From Rhodobacteraceae bacterium HLUCCA12 (GTDB lineage Bacteria; Pseudomonadota; Alphaproteobacteria; Rhodobacterales; Rhodobacteraceae): 64,000 nucleotides of DNA. The position numbers and the translations under genes are program-made. Position 1 is the stretch's first letter, and each line of letters begins with the position of its first letter. The stretch covers positions 1 through 64,000 of the forward strand of contig LJSV01000011.1 of assembly GCA_001314715.1 (NCBI GenBank), given 5' to 3'. Below are positions 15,448 to 24,133 of this stretch, piece after piece. Under the pieces are notes generated by a model, which was not told the origin of the DNA, did not search any database, and worked only from the letters and a program-made list of their open reading frames with translations.

Positions 15448-17736
15448 ATGCGCCACCTTTTGCGTCGAAAACGGGGGTCGTGGGAAAGGACGATGGGCGG
15501 CATGGCACTGAATTTCAGGGACAACGGCACAGACGCGGCGGCTCCGCACGCCAGACCCCAATCTGAAGGGCATGGCCCATTCCCCATTCTCGCAGCGCTT
15601 TGGCGTGTGATGCGCCCTGAGCTGCGCACGCACCGCAAAGAGGTTGTGCAGGATCTGGGATTGGCCCTTGCCGCTGGCGCAGCGGGGGTGGCCGGTCCCT
15701 ATGTGATGTATTTGCTGCTGGCTGCGGCACTGCGCGACCATGCCGTGGCGCCCGTTCCCGTGCTCGCGCTTGGCGCCACAGTGCTGTTTGCGATCTATGC
15801 CGTCCTGCGCAACCTGCATCACAACCACGCGCTGGAAACCACCGAGGCCATGCTGCTGACGCTGAAGATGCGGCTGTTCCGCGCGATAATGCGAAAACCC
15901 ATTGCGTTTCTCGATGCGGTACGCCAGGCGCAGCTTACAAACATGCTTGCTCGCGATCTTGACAAGCTGGCGACAACGCTGCGGCAGAATGCGGGGCCGA
16001 TGCTTGTCGCCGCGCTTCTTGGGGTCGGACTGCTTGGAACGCTGTTGGCGTTGGATTGGCGATTGGGCTTGCTGGTCACCGGGTTGACGGTCATCTATCT
16101 GGTTGGGGCATTGTCCATCCATCGCGCCACGGCGCGTGCCGACTGGAACAACCCCGCGGCCCGTTCCACGCAGCAGCACATCCTGCGCGACATGCTGGAC
16201 GGCGCCCGCGACATCAGGCTCTATCAGACCCAGCACATGCACGAGGCCCGTTTTGCCGAAGCCGCGGACGCCTTGCGACAAAGAGATCTTCGTTTGCACG
16301 AAACCGCGGTGCTCGGTTGGAACTCGGTGGTGGATTTCATCGCATCGATGATCTTGCTGGGTCCGGTATTGCTGGGTGTCTGGCTGCACCTGAGCCCCGA
16401 TGTGGTCGTCCAACCGGAACTGGTGCCCGCGGTTTTGACCTTTTCTGCGCTGATGGCGTCGAACCTACGCAGTTTCGATCGCGGATTGCAGGCGATCGCC
16501 TATCTGGGCCATGCGCTGGAACGGATCGAAACGGTGATTGACTATCCCGAGGAACCGCAACAGCCATCCCCGACGCTGGAGACGATGCCCGACGATCAGA
16601 CCCTGCAGCTCGTCGGCCTCGGTCAACGGTATGGCGATCGAACAATCCTGAAGCGGTTCGATCTGGAGGTGGCAGCGGGTGAGCGCATCGCGCTGACGGG
16701 GCCCAGCGGGGCGGGCAAGACCACACTGGCCAACCTGATCCTTCGGCTGGAAGAACCTGCAACGGGATGCGTGATATTGGGCGGGCAACCCGCGCAATCC
16801 TTTCCGTTGCCGCTGTATCTGAGCTATTTTGCCCATGTCGGGCACCACACGCACCTGTTCCATGCCAGCCTGCGCGACAATATCGCCATGGGGTGGCGAC
16901 ACGTCCCCTTTGCGGATATCGAACGCGCAGCGCGGCTGGTGCGATTGCATGATACGATCTGCCGACTGCCCCAAGGTTATGACACCATGGTCGGCACGGG
17001 CGATCTGAACCTGTCACAAGGGCAAAGGCAGCGTTTGGCCTTGGCGCGCGCGTTGATCCGCGAACCTGCGGTGCTGGTGCTGGACGAGTTCACCTCGGCG
17101 CTTGATGCCGAAACGAAGGCGGCCCTGTTGGATGATCTGTTGGCGGTCTTTGCCGGCACAACCATCATGTGCCTGACCCATGATGCCGACGTGATGGCAC
17201 GGATGGACCGGGTTGTTGAGCTTGCACGTGGCGATACCGCCCGGCAGGCCCATGTCCCACCGGACCCGGACACGCAGCCGGACGGGGGCACAACGCCAGA
17301 ACCGACGCACCGCATTGACGAAAACGCGGCAGTCCTGCATCTGCCAGCCAAGACTGCGATGCTTGAGCGATTGGCACAATGGGTAGAGCTGTGCGCCGAA
17401 CACCGGCTGATCCCGCGTGACATGGTGTTCCAAATCAATCTGGTGCTGGATGAATTGGTCAGCAACATCATCTCTCATGGTCAATCGGAGGCGGCGGACA
17501 CCGGAATGATCGACATCGTTTTGGAGCGGGGCGAAGAGGGTGTAACGCTCACCCTGGAGGATGATGGCGTGCCCTTCGATCCCACGCAGGCGCCGCCGGC
17601 GGATACCGACGCGCCGCTGGACCAGCGGGCGGTCGGAGGGCTTGGGCTGCATTTTGTGCGTAGCTTCATGGATGACGTTACCTATCGACACGCTGACGGT
17701 CGCAACAAGCTGATCCTGACGCGAAGAGTCGCGTAA
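15448..17736 (+). CDS. ABC exporter half-transporter fused to an RsbW-like HATPase domain
   Basis: 762 residues from ATG 15448; ATGs at 15493 and 15502 are also possible. Residues ~50-345 are an ABC exporter membrane domain. Residues ~380-595 are the ATPase: Walker A GPSGAGKTT (~417), signature LSQGQRQR (~521), Walker B LVLDEFTSALD (~543), H-loop LTHDAD. After a proline-rich linker, residues ~625-760 form a GHKL ATPase like the anti-sigma kinase RsbW: N-box LDELVSNIISHG (~667), DDGVPFDP and GGLGLHFVRSFMDDV (~729). I know of no standard exporter with this tail. STAS and SpoIIE genes follow, so the tail probably receives a partner-switch signal. Confidence 0.85.
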   Translation: MRHLLRRKRGSWERTMGGMALNFRDNGTDAAAPHARPQSEGHGPFPILAALWRVMRPELRTHRKEVVQDLGLALAAGAAGVAGPYVMYLLLAAALRDHAVAPVPVLALGATVLFAIYAVLRNLHHNHALETTEAMLLTLKMRLFRAIMRKPIAFLDAVRQAQLTNMLARDLDKLATTLRQNAGPMLVAALLGVGLLGTLLALDWRLGLLVTGLTVIYLVGALSIHRATARADWNNPAARSTQQHILRDMLDGARDIRLYQTQHMHEARFAEAADALRQRDLRLHETAVLGWNSVVDFIASMILLGPVLLGVWLHLSPDVVVQPELVPAVLTFSALMASNLRSFDRGLQAIAYLGHALERIETVIDYPEEPQQPSPTLETMPDDQTLQLVGLGQRYGDRTILKRFDLEVAAGERIALTGPSGAGKTTLANLILRLEEPATGCVILGGQPAQSFPLPLYLSYFAHVGHHTHLFHASLRDNIAMGWRHVPFADIERAARLVRLHDTICRLPQGYDTMVGTGDLNLSQGQRQRLALARALIREPAVLVLDEFTSALDAETKAALLDDLLAVFAGTTIMCLTHDADVMARMDRVVELARGDTARQAHVPPDPDTQPDGGTTPEPTHRIDENAAVLHLPAKTAMLERLAQWVELCAEHRLIPRDMVFQINLVLDELVSNIISHGQSEAADTGMIDIVLERGEEGVTLTLEDDGVPFDPTQAPPADTDAPLDQRAVGGLGLHFVRSFMDDVTYRHADGRNKLILTRRVA

Positions 17737-17737
17737 A

Positions 17738-17763
17738 CCTCACCCGCAGGAATGCGGGCGAGG
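17738..17763 (+). terminator. Hairpin after the ABC-HATPase gene
   Basis: An 11-bp stem with one A-C mismatch closes a GGAA tetraloop directly after the stop codon. Only a weak T-containing tail follows (GGTCTTG). It may stop or reduce transcription before the STAS-phosphatase genes. Confidence 0.45.
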
Positions 17764-18102
17764 GGTCTTGCATGGTCAGGTTGCGTCTCGAATTGGCGCC
17801 GTGTAGCCTGCGGATAAATCGCGGCATCATGAAAGAGAAGGGGCGCGGGAAATCCTGGCGGGACGGGACAACACAACGCAAATGTGCAGCGGTGCAGGCA
17901 TGCGATGCAGTCTTGCGCGACAGAAGACGGCATAGGGCCTTTCGCGCCGTTTTCGTTGCCGTCCGTAGATACCGCGCTTGCACGTGAAGCGCGCGGCAAT
18001 GAGGAACGGTCGATACAACGCCCTGGCGGCATGAACCGCGTGAATAGAACTTGAAACGGGCAGCCCCGCTGGCGCTGGCCACAATCGAAAGAGGCAATAC
18101 TT
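17764..18102. other. Gap before the STAS gene
   Basis: About 340 bases without a convincing gene. A 7-bp inverted repeat (17973-17979 with 17987-17993, loop GCACGTG) is the only clear structure. The stretch may carry the promoter of the STAS-phosphatase-binding protein unit. Confidence 0.35.
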
Positions 18103-18453
18103 GTGGCCGAACAACTCAGCGTCACCCATGAGCGTGAAGGTCCAATTGCGGTTGTCCATGTGCGCGGGCGCATCGACAGTGCGACATCGCCGGAATTCGA
18201 AGGTCAGCTGGGCACCGTCTTTGCCAATCCGCCCGATGCCCTGATCATTGATCTGGCCGAGTTGGACTACATGAGCAGCGCGGGTCTTCGCGTGCTCTTG
18301 ATTATCGCCAAGCGCGCAAAAGCCGAAGGGTACCCACTTGTGTTGTGCAATCTGGCACCCGGAATCCGCGAGGTTTTTGATATCAGCGGTTTCACCGCAA
18401 TCTTCGATATTGCCTCAACCCGCGCCGAAGCCTTGGCCCGGGTGCGCAGCTGA
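18103..18453 (+). CDS. STAS-domain anti-sigma-factor-antagonist-like protein
   Basis: A 116-residue single-domain STAS protein. The phosphorylatable serine is expected in LDYMSSAGLRVLL (~residues 56-60), and the IDSATSPEFEGQL helix is typical. In Bacillus-like partner switching such a protein is phosphorylated by an RsbW-type kinase and dephosphorylated by a SpoIIE-type phosphatase. Both activities are encoded next to it here, but the kinase-like domain sits on an ABC exporter. The start is GTG at 18103 with AAAGAGG 8 bases upstream. Confidence 0.88.
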   Translation: MAEQLSVTHEREGPIAVVHVRGRIDSATSPEFEGQLGTVFANPPDALIIDLAELDYMSSAGLRVLLIIAKRAKAEGYPLVLCNLAPGIREVFDISGFTAIFDIASTRAEALARVRS

Positions 18454-18479
18454 CACAGGCCTTCGTCAGGGGGGCAGGC

Positions 18480-20525
18480 ATGTTGCGGTCGCTCAGATTT
18501 CAGCTTTTTGCCGGGCTCGTGGTTATCCTGACAACTGCGGCACTGACGATCACGGTTTCGACCCGCGATCAGATGCGCGACGCTTTGATCGGCGCCGAAA
18601 CCCGTGCCGCGCGCAATGTCCTGAGTCAGATCGAAATGCAGGTCTCCAACCGCTACCGCGAGTTGCTGTCCGAGAAGCTGCGCATTGTCAGTGAGCGGCG
18701 CAGTGCGCTGGAGCATATCGGCGCGGTCACGGTCGCGGCGGCCGAGGCGCATGAAACGCTTGTCACCGACGGAATTGCGGGCCAGGAGGAGGCAAGGGCG
18801 CTGACGCTCGATTTCCTCGACGGTGTCGCCCCCGGCGGGTCTGTGCAGACCTTTGCCATGACCCGCAGCGGTCAGGTTCTGGCGCATTCCGATGACCGGC
18901 AGCGGGGCCGTGATTTCAGCACGCAAACGGATATCAAGGGCCGATCCCTGCCCGCGGCGGTGGAAGAAGACATAGCCCTGGATGGCCATGCCTATATCCT
19001 TTTTGACGACAGTGACGCAGATGATACCGAGGGCGACGCCCGAGACGGGCGGCGCTTTGCCCATTTCCGGGACGTGCCGGCACTGGATCTTTATATCGGT
19101 GTGTCAGACCGCATTGACGATGTCGAACGCTATGTCGAAACCGGCGTCGAGGCCACGATCGATATGCTGTCCGAGACACTGGCAGACGTCTCCGTCGTCG
19201 ATACGGGCTTTGTTTTCATCCTGAACGATGCGCTGGAGATCGTGACCCCACCCGCCGATTGGGCAGCCCCAATGTTGAACCGGCAAGATCCGGCCAGTGG
19301 CATCCCCATACCCGAATTGCTTGCCGCCGCAGCGCAGGACGGCGACGCAACGGCAACCCGCTACACTTTGCCGGGGCCTGAGGCGTCGATCGACATGGAA
19401 GCCTATGTCAGCTACTTTCGGCCGTTGGGGTGGTATATTGTCAGCACCGTTCCCACCGCCGAGATCAACCGACCTGCCAATGCCCTGATCCGGCAACAGA
19501 GCGTGATCTTTGCGATCGTGCTGGGCATTGCGCTGTTGCTGGCCTGGTTGTTCGCGCTGACGTTGACCGGTCCGCTGCAACGTCTGACGCAGTATGCGCG
19601 CCGGCTTCCCGAACAGGACTTCCTGCACCCGAGCGGGGCGCATGGCGCGCTGGACCGGTTGGTGCGCACCCACTCCGAAGTCGGCGCGTTGGCGCAGACC
19701 CTTCGGTTCATGGAAGATGAGTTGCGCGACAAGATCGGTGTGCTGCTTGATGCCACACGCGAAAAGGAACGGATCGAAAGCGAGCTGAACATCGCCCGCG
19801 ATATCCAGCAAGGCCTTCTGCCAAAGATCTTCCCGCCCTTTCCCGACAATCCCCGGATCGACCTGCATGCATCGCTGACGCCGGCCCAGCATGTCGGCGG
19901 CGATCTGTTCGACTTCTACTTTCTGGATGACCACCGGCTGCTGTTCACGGTTGGGGACGTTGCCGACAAGGGCGTTCCCTCGGCACTGTTCATGGCAATC
20001 ACAAAGACCCTGGTGAAATCTGCAAGCGGGCAGGAGACCGATCCGGCCCTGATGATGCGACGCGTCAATGAAGCCCTGAGCACGGACAATCCGCGTGCAA
20101 TGTTTGTAACGCTTTTCGTCGGTATCCTTGATATCCGGACAGGCTGGATCGAATATGCCAACGCCGGGCAGAACCCGCCGATCCTTGTGCCAGCCAGCGG
20201 GGACGTATCGCTGGTGCGCCCGATCAGTGGGCCGCCCGCCGGCGTGCTGGAAGGGGTGGCCTACGATTGCCTGAACCTCAGACTTATGCCCGGCGACACC
20301 CTCATGGTCTATACCGACGGGGTGACGGAAGCCATGAATGCGGCCAACGAGGAATATGGCACAGACCGGCTGCTGGCCCTTTCGCAGTCCTTGCGCGGGC
20401 ACGGCGCGTCCGGGTTTGTGGACGGGGTGCTGGACGATGTGCGCCAGCACTCCGGCAGCGCGCTTCAATCGGATGATCTGACGTTGTTGTGCCTGCGCTG
20501 GCACAATTTCTCGCCAAAGAAATGA
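18480..20525 (+). CDS. Membrane SpoIIE-type PP2C phosphatase with Cache-like sensor and HAMP
   Basis: A 681-residue protein. A helix at ~8-26 leads into a large periplasmic sensor (~30-330) of double-Cache type. A second helix (~338-358) is followed by a HAMP segment, a short coiled coil (TREKERIESELNIARDIQQG) and a SpoIIE phosphatase (~445-675). Metal-binding motifs are intact: GGDLFDF, GDVADKGVPSALFM, YTDGVTEAMN and SDDLTLL. It should dephosphorylate the STAS partner encoded 26 bases upstream when a periplasmic ligand is sensed. A run of six G stands just before the ATG. Confidence 0.9.
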   Translation: MLRSLRFQLFAGLVVILTTAALTITVSTRDQMRDALIGAETRAARNVLSQIEMQVSNRYRELLSEKLRIVSERRSALEHIGAVTVAAAEAHETLVTDGIAGQEEARALTLDFLDGVAPGGSVQTFAMTRSGQVLAHSDDRQRGRDFSTQTDIKGRSLPAAVEEDIALDGHAYILFDDSDADDTEGDARDGRRFAHFRDVPALDLYIGVSDRIDDVERYVETGVEATIDMLSETLADVSVVDTGFVFILNDALEIVTPPADWAAPMLNRQDPASGIPIPELLAAAAQDGDATATRYTLPGPEASIDMEAYVSYFRPLGWYIVSTVPTAEINRPANALIRQQSVIFAIVLGIALLLAWLFALTLTGPLQRLTQYARRLPEQDFLHPSGAHGALDRLVRTHSEVGALAQTLRFMEDELRDKIGVLLDATREKERIESELNIARDIQQGLLPKIFPPFPDNPRIDLHASLTPAQHVGGDLFDFYFLDDHRLLFTVGDVADKGVPSALFMAITKTLVKSASGQETDPALMMRRVNEALSTDNPRAMFVTLFVGILDIRTGWIEYANAGQNPPILVPASGDVSLVRPISGPPAGVLEGVAYDCLNLRLMPGDTLMVYTDGVTEAMNAANEEYGTDRLLALSQSLRGHGASGFVDGVLDDVRQHSGSALQSDDLTLLCLRWHNFSPKK

Positions 20526-20560
20526 CCCCTGACGCACCCCAGTATTGCGGAGAGCCAAGC

Positions 20561-21754
20561 ATGATAACCCTGCGACCTTCACGCAAGCGGTCCGACAGCC
20601 TGACGACGGTAATGCTGACATCAATTCTGTTTGCGGCAGGTGTTCTGGCCTCGTCGGTCACGGCTCAGGATACCTATCCCACGACCCCAACCCTGTCACC
20701 CGAGGGCGAGCGCTGGCGACTGGGTTATCTGGAAGGCGGGCAGTATGTTGATTATGAAACGATCACCACGGCCACCATACGCGGGTTGATGGACCTTGGC
20801 TGGATCGAACCGACAGACCTGCCCACCGAACAAGGCGCCGAGGCCGGAGATTTCTGGCGCTGGTTCGCCGAAAATCTCGAAAGCGATTACATCGAGATCG
20901 TGCCAGACGCGTATTACACCGCGGGGGATTTCGACAGCGACCAGCGCCCCGACACCCGCGAAGCCATCCTCGACCGGCTGACAGAGTCCGGTGACATCGA
21001 CCTGGTCATTGCCATGGGCACCTGGGCCGGGCAGGACTTGCGGGTCGACGGTCTGGACGTGCCCGTCGTCGTCGGCTCGACAAGCGATCCGGTGGGTGCG
21101 GGTATTGTCGACAGTCATTCGGACAGCGGAATGGACCACCTGCATGCGCGGGTCGAGACGGATCGATACCAGATACAGCTGCGGCTTTTCCACGATATCA
21201 TCGACTTCGAACGGTTGGGCATCGTCTATTCCGACACCCGTGAGGGGCGCACCTTTGGCGGGGTCGATGCCGTGGAAGAGATCGCCGCGGAGCGTGGATT
21301 CGAGGTCGTTTCCTGTGACGCCCCTTATACCGGCCTGCCGCTGAGTGATGTCGAGGCGGCTGTGATCAGCTGTTACGACGAAGTCGCTGCGCAGGTCGAT
21401 GCGATCTATGTGACCGTGCATCGTGGCGTGAACCGCGATTCCCTGCCCAGGATCATGCAAGGCATCAATCGAAATCTGGTTCCCACCTTTTCCATGCTGG
21501 GATCGAGCGAGGTTCAGCGCGGGGTGTTGATGAGCATTGCGCAAGCTGATTTTTCGCATGTGGGCATGTTTCACGCGCAAACCATCGCGCGCATTTTCAA
21601 CGGCGCGTCGCCGCGTGCGTTGCCGCAGGAATGGAGCGCCCCGCCCAAGATCGCGCTGAACCTCGCTGCGGCCGAACGGATCGGCTATGATCCGCCCGTC
21701 GACCTGCTTCTGGCAAGCGACGAAATCTACGAAACCATTGACACCCCGGATTGA
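20561..21754 (+). CDS. Periplasmic binding protein of the ABC_sub_bind/TrpX type, no cognate permease nearby
   Basis: A 397-residue exported protein. The signal peptide has a basic start (RPSRKRSD), a hydrophobic core and an AxA-like end before QDTYP. The rest resembles ABC substrate-binding proteins of the TrpX group: two lobes, with GTWAGQDLRV and VVVGSTSDPVGAG in the first. No permease or ATPase of the matching importer lies next to it. Its place 35 bases after the phosphatase gene suggests that it presents a ligand to the phosphatase's periplasmic sensor instead of to a transporter. An upstream ATG overlaps the phosphatase and lacks a signal-like start. Confidence 0.72.
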   Translation: MITLRPSRKRSDSLTTVMLTSILFAAGVLASSVTAQDTYPTTPTLSPEGERWRLGYLEGGQYVDYETITTATIRGLMDLGWIEPTDLPTEQGAEAGDFWRWFAENLESDYIEIVPDAYYTAGDFDSDQRPDTREAILDRLTESGDIDLVIAMGTWAGQDLRVDGLDVPVVVGSTSDPVGAGIVDSHSDSGMDHLHARVETDRYQIQLRLFHDIIDFERLGIVYSDTREGRTFGGVDAVEEIAAERGFEVVSCDAPYTGLPLSDVEAAVISCYDEVAAQVDAIYVTVHRGVNRDSLPRIMQGINRNLVPTFSMLGSSEVQRGVLMSIAQADFSHVGMFHAQTIARIFNGASPRALPQEWSAPPKIALNLAAAERIGYDPPVDLLLASDEIYETIDTPD

Positions 21755-21788
21755 CAGCCCATCCGTCCTGTATGTCGGAATGGCCCGG

Positions 21789-22544
21789 CTATGCGTCGCC
21801 GCCCCCCAACAACGCCCGGCGGGCGCCGACTTTGGCGGCAAGGAATGTGGCGCTGCTGGGTTCCCACAGCGGGCGTCCCCACATATAGCCGTGTGAACGC
21901 AGGCTTGCCGGATCTCCGGCCAGCACCTCGGGCGGGAAGACAGCTTCCATCAACGCGGCTTCATCAGCCTCACAATGCTCCAGCGCCGCGCTACCCATCA
22001 CGACGATCTGGCGCAACCATTGCGCGTTCAGCGCGATGCGCGGGGCAAGCTGCTCTGGTTTTCCGGCAAACATGAAGAAACTGTCTTGCGATGGTGAAAA
22101 TGAAGCATGCCGGGTGCGGATCGCGTCTGTCAGCTTGCGCAAGTGCCAGCGCCGATATCCCTGCAAACGGTGCGTGCCTGCAAGCGCATCACCGATCTCG
22201 TAAAGCGACGTGTTGCGCAACTCGCTCAGGCAACAACAGGCCATCACGACTTGATCCGCTGAAAACGTCCGAATCCGTGGTGTTCCGGCATCGCGTATGA
22301 TCCGGCCTTCCGCATCCTTTTCATATTTCGAGATGAGCGCCGCGCCAAAAGCAGCATAGCCGATCACGCGCGCTTGCGGCAGCGCCCCGTAAGAGCGGGG
22401 CGCCACATACCGACCGGCATCCTCTGACCAGAAGGCATCTGTCACGTCCACAGGGGAAGGATCCACGCGCAGCGCCCCGTAGCGCTGTTGAAATCGGTCA
22501 AGCGCGAAGGGAAGGATAGTGTCAATACCGGCTGCCACCGTCAC
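21789..22544 (-). CDS. Protein of unknown function
   Basis: About 251 residues from GTG 22544, which has AAGG 7 bases upstream; the open frame runs to 22868 but its first ~108 residues look non-coding. I do not recognise the family. Visible traits: no signal peptide or membrane helix, a YGALRVDPSPVDVTDAFW start region, a central VVMACCCLSELRNTSLYEIG segment with three consecutive cysteines, and a C-terminus ending in ARRALLGGGDA. It is convergent with the binding-protein gene and lies between that cluster and the phn region, with no clear partner. Confidence 0.5.
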   Translation of the reverse strand: MTVAAGIDTILPFALDRFQQRYGALRVDPSPVDVTDAFWSEDAGRYVAPRSYGALPQARVIGYAAFGAALISKYEKDAEGRIIRDAGTPRIRTFSADQVVMACCCLSELRNTSLYEIGDALAGTHRLQGYRRWHLRKLTDAIRTRHASFSPSQDSFFMFAGKPEQLAPRIALNAQWLRQIVVMGSAALEHCEADEAALMEAVFPPEVLAGDPASLRSHGYMWGRPLWEPSSATFLAAKVGARRALLGGGDA

Positions 22545-22898
22545 CGCGATACCTTGAATGCAATCATGCGTGATTCTATGAGATTTTCTGGAAACTGCGT
22601 TTGGGCGGGCCCGATTTGCAAACGTTTCCCGTTCGTGTGTTGACGATGCTCGGCTCTCAGGCCTGACTGTTTCCCGAATGGACTTAAACGTCAGATTATT
22701 CAATCGAGTAGTGACCGTGAATCCGGGGCACAGGGTTAACTGACTGCAATTCAAGGTCAAGGGCTGCGCATGGCAAAGCCGCGAACATAGTCCCCTTTCC
22801 CGCCTCCTTTCCCACAAGCGCGCGGGATTGCGCTCCGGCACGGTGCTGACGATGGCATCTGGTGGCATCTGGATGCTGGGGGACTGACCGCCACGATC
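22545..22898. other. Gap between the unknown gene and phnM
   Basis: Around 350 bases, more AT-rich in the part near 22560-22720 than the neighbouring genes. It presumably carries the promoter of the minus-strand unknown gene and the end of the phnM transcript. No gene, tRNA or clear terminator was seen. Confidence 0.35.
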
Positions 22899-24041
22899 TC
22901 AAGCCACGCGCTGGCCGGCAACCCAGGTTCCGCGCACGGCGCCAGAGTTGCCGAAGCGGTGGACCCGCACGACATCCGCCCGCGTGCCGATGGTCAGGGT
23001 GCCCCGGTCGGTCAGGCCGGTGGCGCGTGCCGGCGCGCTGGTGACGGTTGCCACGCCGCGGGCCAGATCGCCCCACAAGTCGCCAAGGATCAATGCGCCG
23101 CTCAGCAGCGACGAGGGCACGTAATCCGACGACAGCACGTTCAGCAGCCCCTCCTCGGCAAGATCGCGGGCAGCGACATTGCCTGAATGCGACCCGCCGC
23201 GGATCAGGTTCGGCGCGCCCATCATCACGGCGATCGCGTGATCGCGGCAGGCGCGCGCGGCCTGCGCCGTCGTCGGAAACTCGGCCAGGGCGGCACCGTG
23301 GCGCGCGGACCGGGCGACGTGATCGGCCGTGGTGTCGTCGTGGCTGGCCAGTGTGGCACCCAGCGCCTGCGCGGCGTCCACGGCCGCCCGCTCATGCGCG
23401 TCGCGCACCCGGTTGCCCAAGGCGGTCTGCACCTCGACATGGGCCTGAAACTCCTCTTCGGTCAGGCCGTACTTGCCGCGCATGTAGCGGCGCAACTGCG
23501 CGAGATCGGCGAACTGGCGCTGCCCCGGCGTGTGATCCATCAGGCTGACGATGCCGACACTGTCCTCGGGGCCGAATTTCGCCAGTTCCGCTGTCAGGGT
23601 CTCGGAACAGACCTCGGCGCGCAGATGGATCAGGTGGTTGACGCGCAGAACGCCGGCCTTGCGCGCCGCCATGATCTCATCGGCCATCTTGCGCGCGTAT
23701 TCGCGGGCGCCCCGCTCGCGCGAGACCAGTGATCCGACGCGCAGCGCGTCGAACACGGTCGTGATGCCCACCCCGGCCAGTTCCGCGTCATGCGCGATCA
23801 TCGCCGGTGTGTGCGGCCAGTCCACGCCGGGGCGCGGCTGGATATGGCGTTCAAGGTTGTCGGTATGCAATTCGATCAGGCCGGGCATCACCAGATCGCC
23901 CGCGCAATCGATCGCGCCTGTGGGCACAGCGTCGCCTTCGTCGATCCCGGCGATCACGCCATCGGCAAAGGCGATCGCGCCGCGCAGAACGGTGTCGGGC
24001 AGAACAAGTGTCGCATTGGCAAGGATCGTCGTCTCGGTCAT
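22899..24041 (-). CDS. phnM: Alpha-D-ribose 1-methylphosphonate 5-triphosphate diphosphatase (PhnM)
   Basis: A 380-residue amidohydrolase-fold enzyme that removes pyrophosphate from the ribosyl triphosphate made by PhnGHIL, before PhnJ acts. Family marks: PGLIELHTDNLERHIQPRPG (metal site and canonical PhnM stretch), LASHDDTTADHV, and GAPNLIRGGSHSGNVAA. The ATG at 24041 starts MTETTILANATLVLP; the open frame upstream of it overlaps the divergent DUF1045 gene. It is transcribed away from the DUF1045 gene across a ~90-base divergent promoter space. Confidence 0.92.
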   Translation of the reverse strand: MTETTILANATLVLPDTVLRGAIAFADGVIAGIDEGDAVPTGAIDCAGDLVMPGLIELHTDNLERHIQPRPGVDWPHTPAMIAHDAELAGVGITTVFDALRVGSLVSRERGAREYARKMADEIMAARKAGVLRVNHLIHLRAEVCSETLTAELAKFGPEDSVGIVSLMDHTPGQRQFADLAQLRRYMRGKYGLTEEEFQAHVEVQTALGNRVRDAHERAAVDAAQALGATLASHDDTTADHVARSARHGAALAEFPTTAQAARACRDHAIAVMMGAPNLIRGGSHSGNVAARDLAEEGLLNVLSSDYVPSSLLSGALILGDLWGDLARGVATVTSAPARATGLTDRGTLTIGTRADVVRVHRFGNSGAVRGTWVAGQRVA

Positions 24042-24133
24042 GGTGCGTCCTGTCGTTTGAAACCCGGCCGTTCGGTGGCCGATACCCCAGAAAGTGTCAC
24101 GCAACCGTGACGCAAGATGCGCATCGTTCCGGC

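Noticed and set aside
14209-16413. 734-codon minus-strand open frame
   Set aside because: It is antisense to the ligase and the ABC-HATPase genes, which have clear domain motifs; composition is rich in Arg, Gln and His as is usual for shadow frames.
19104-20624. 506-codon minus-strand open frame
   Set aside because: It is antisense to the SpoIIE phosphatase gene and has no recognisable motif.
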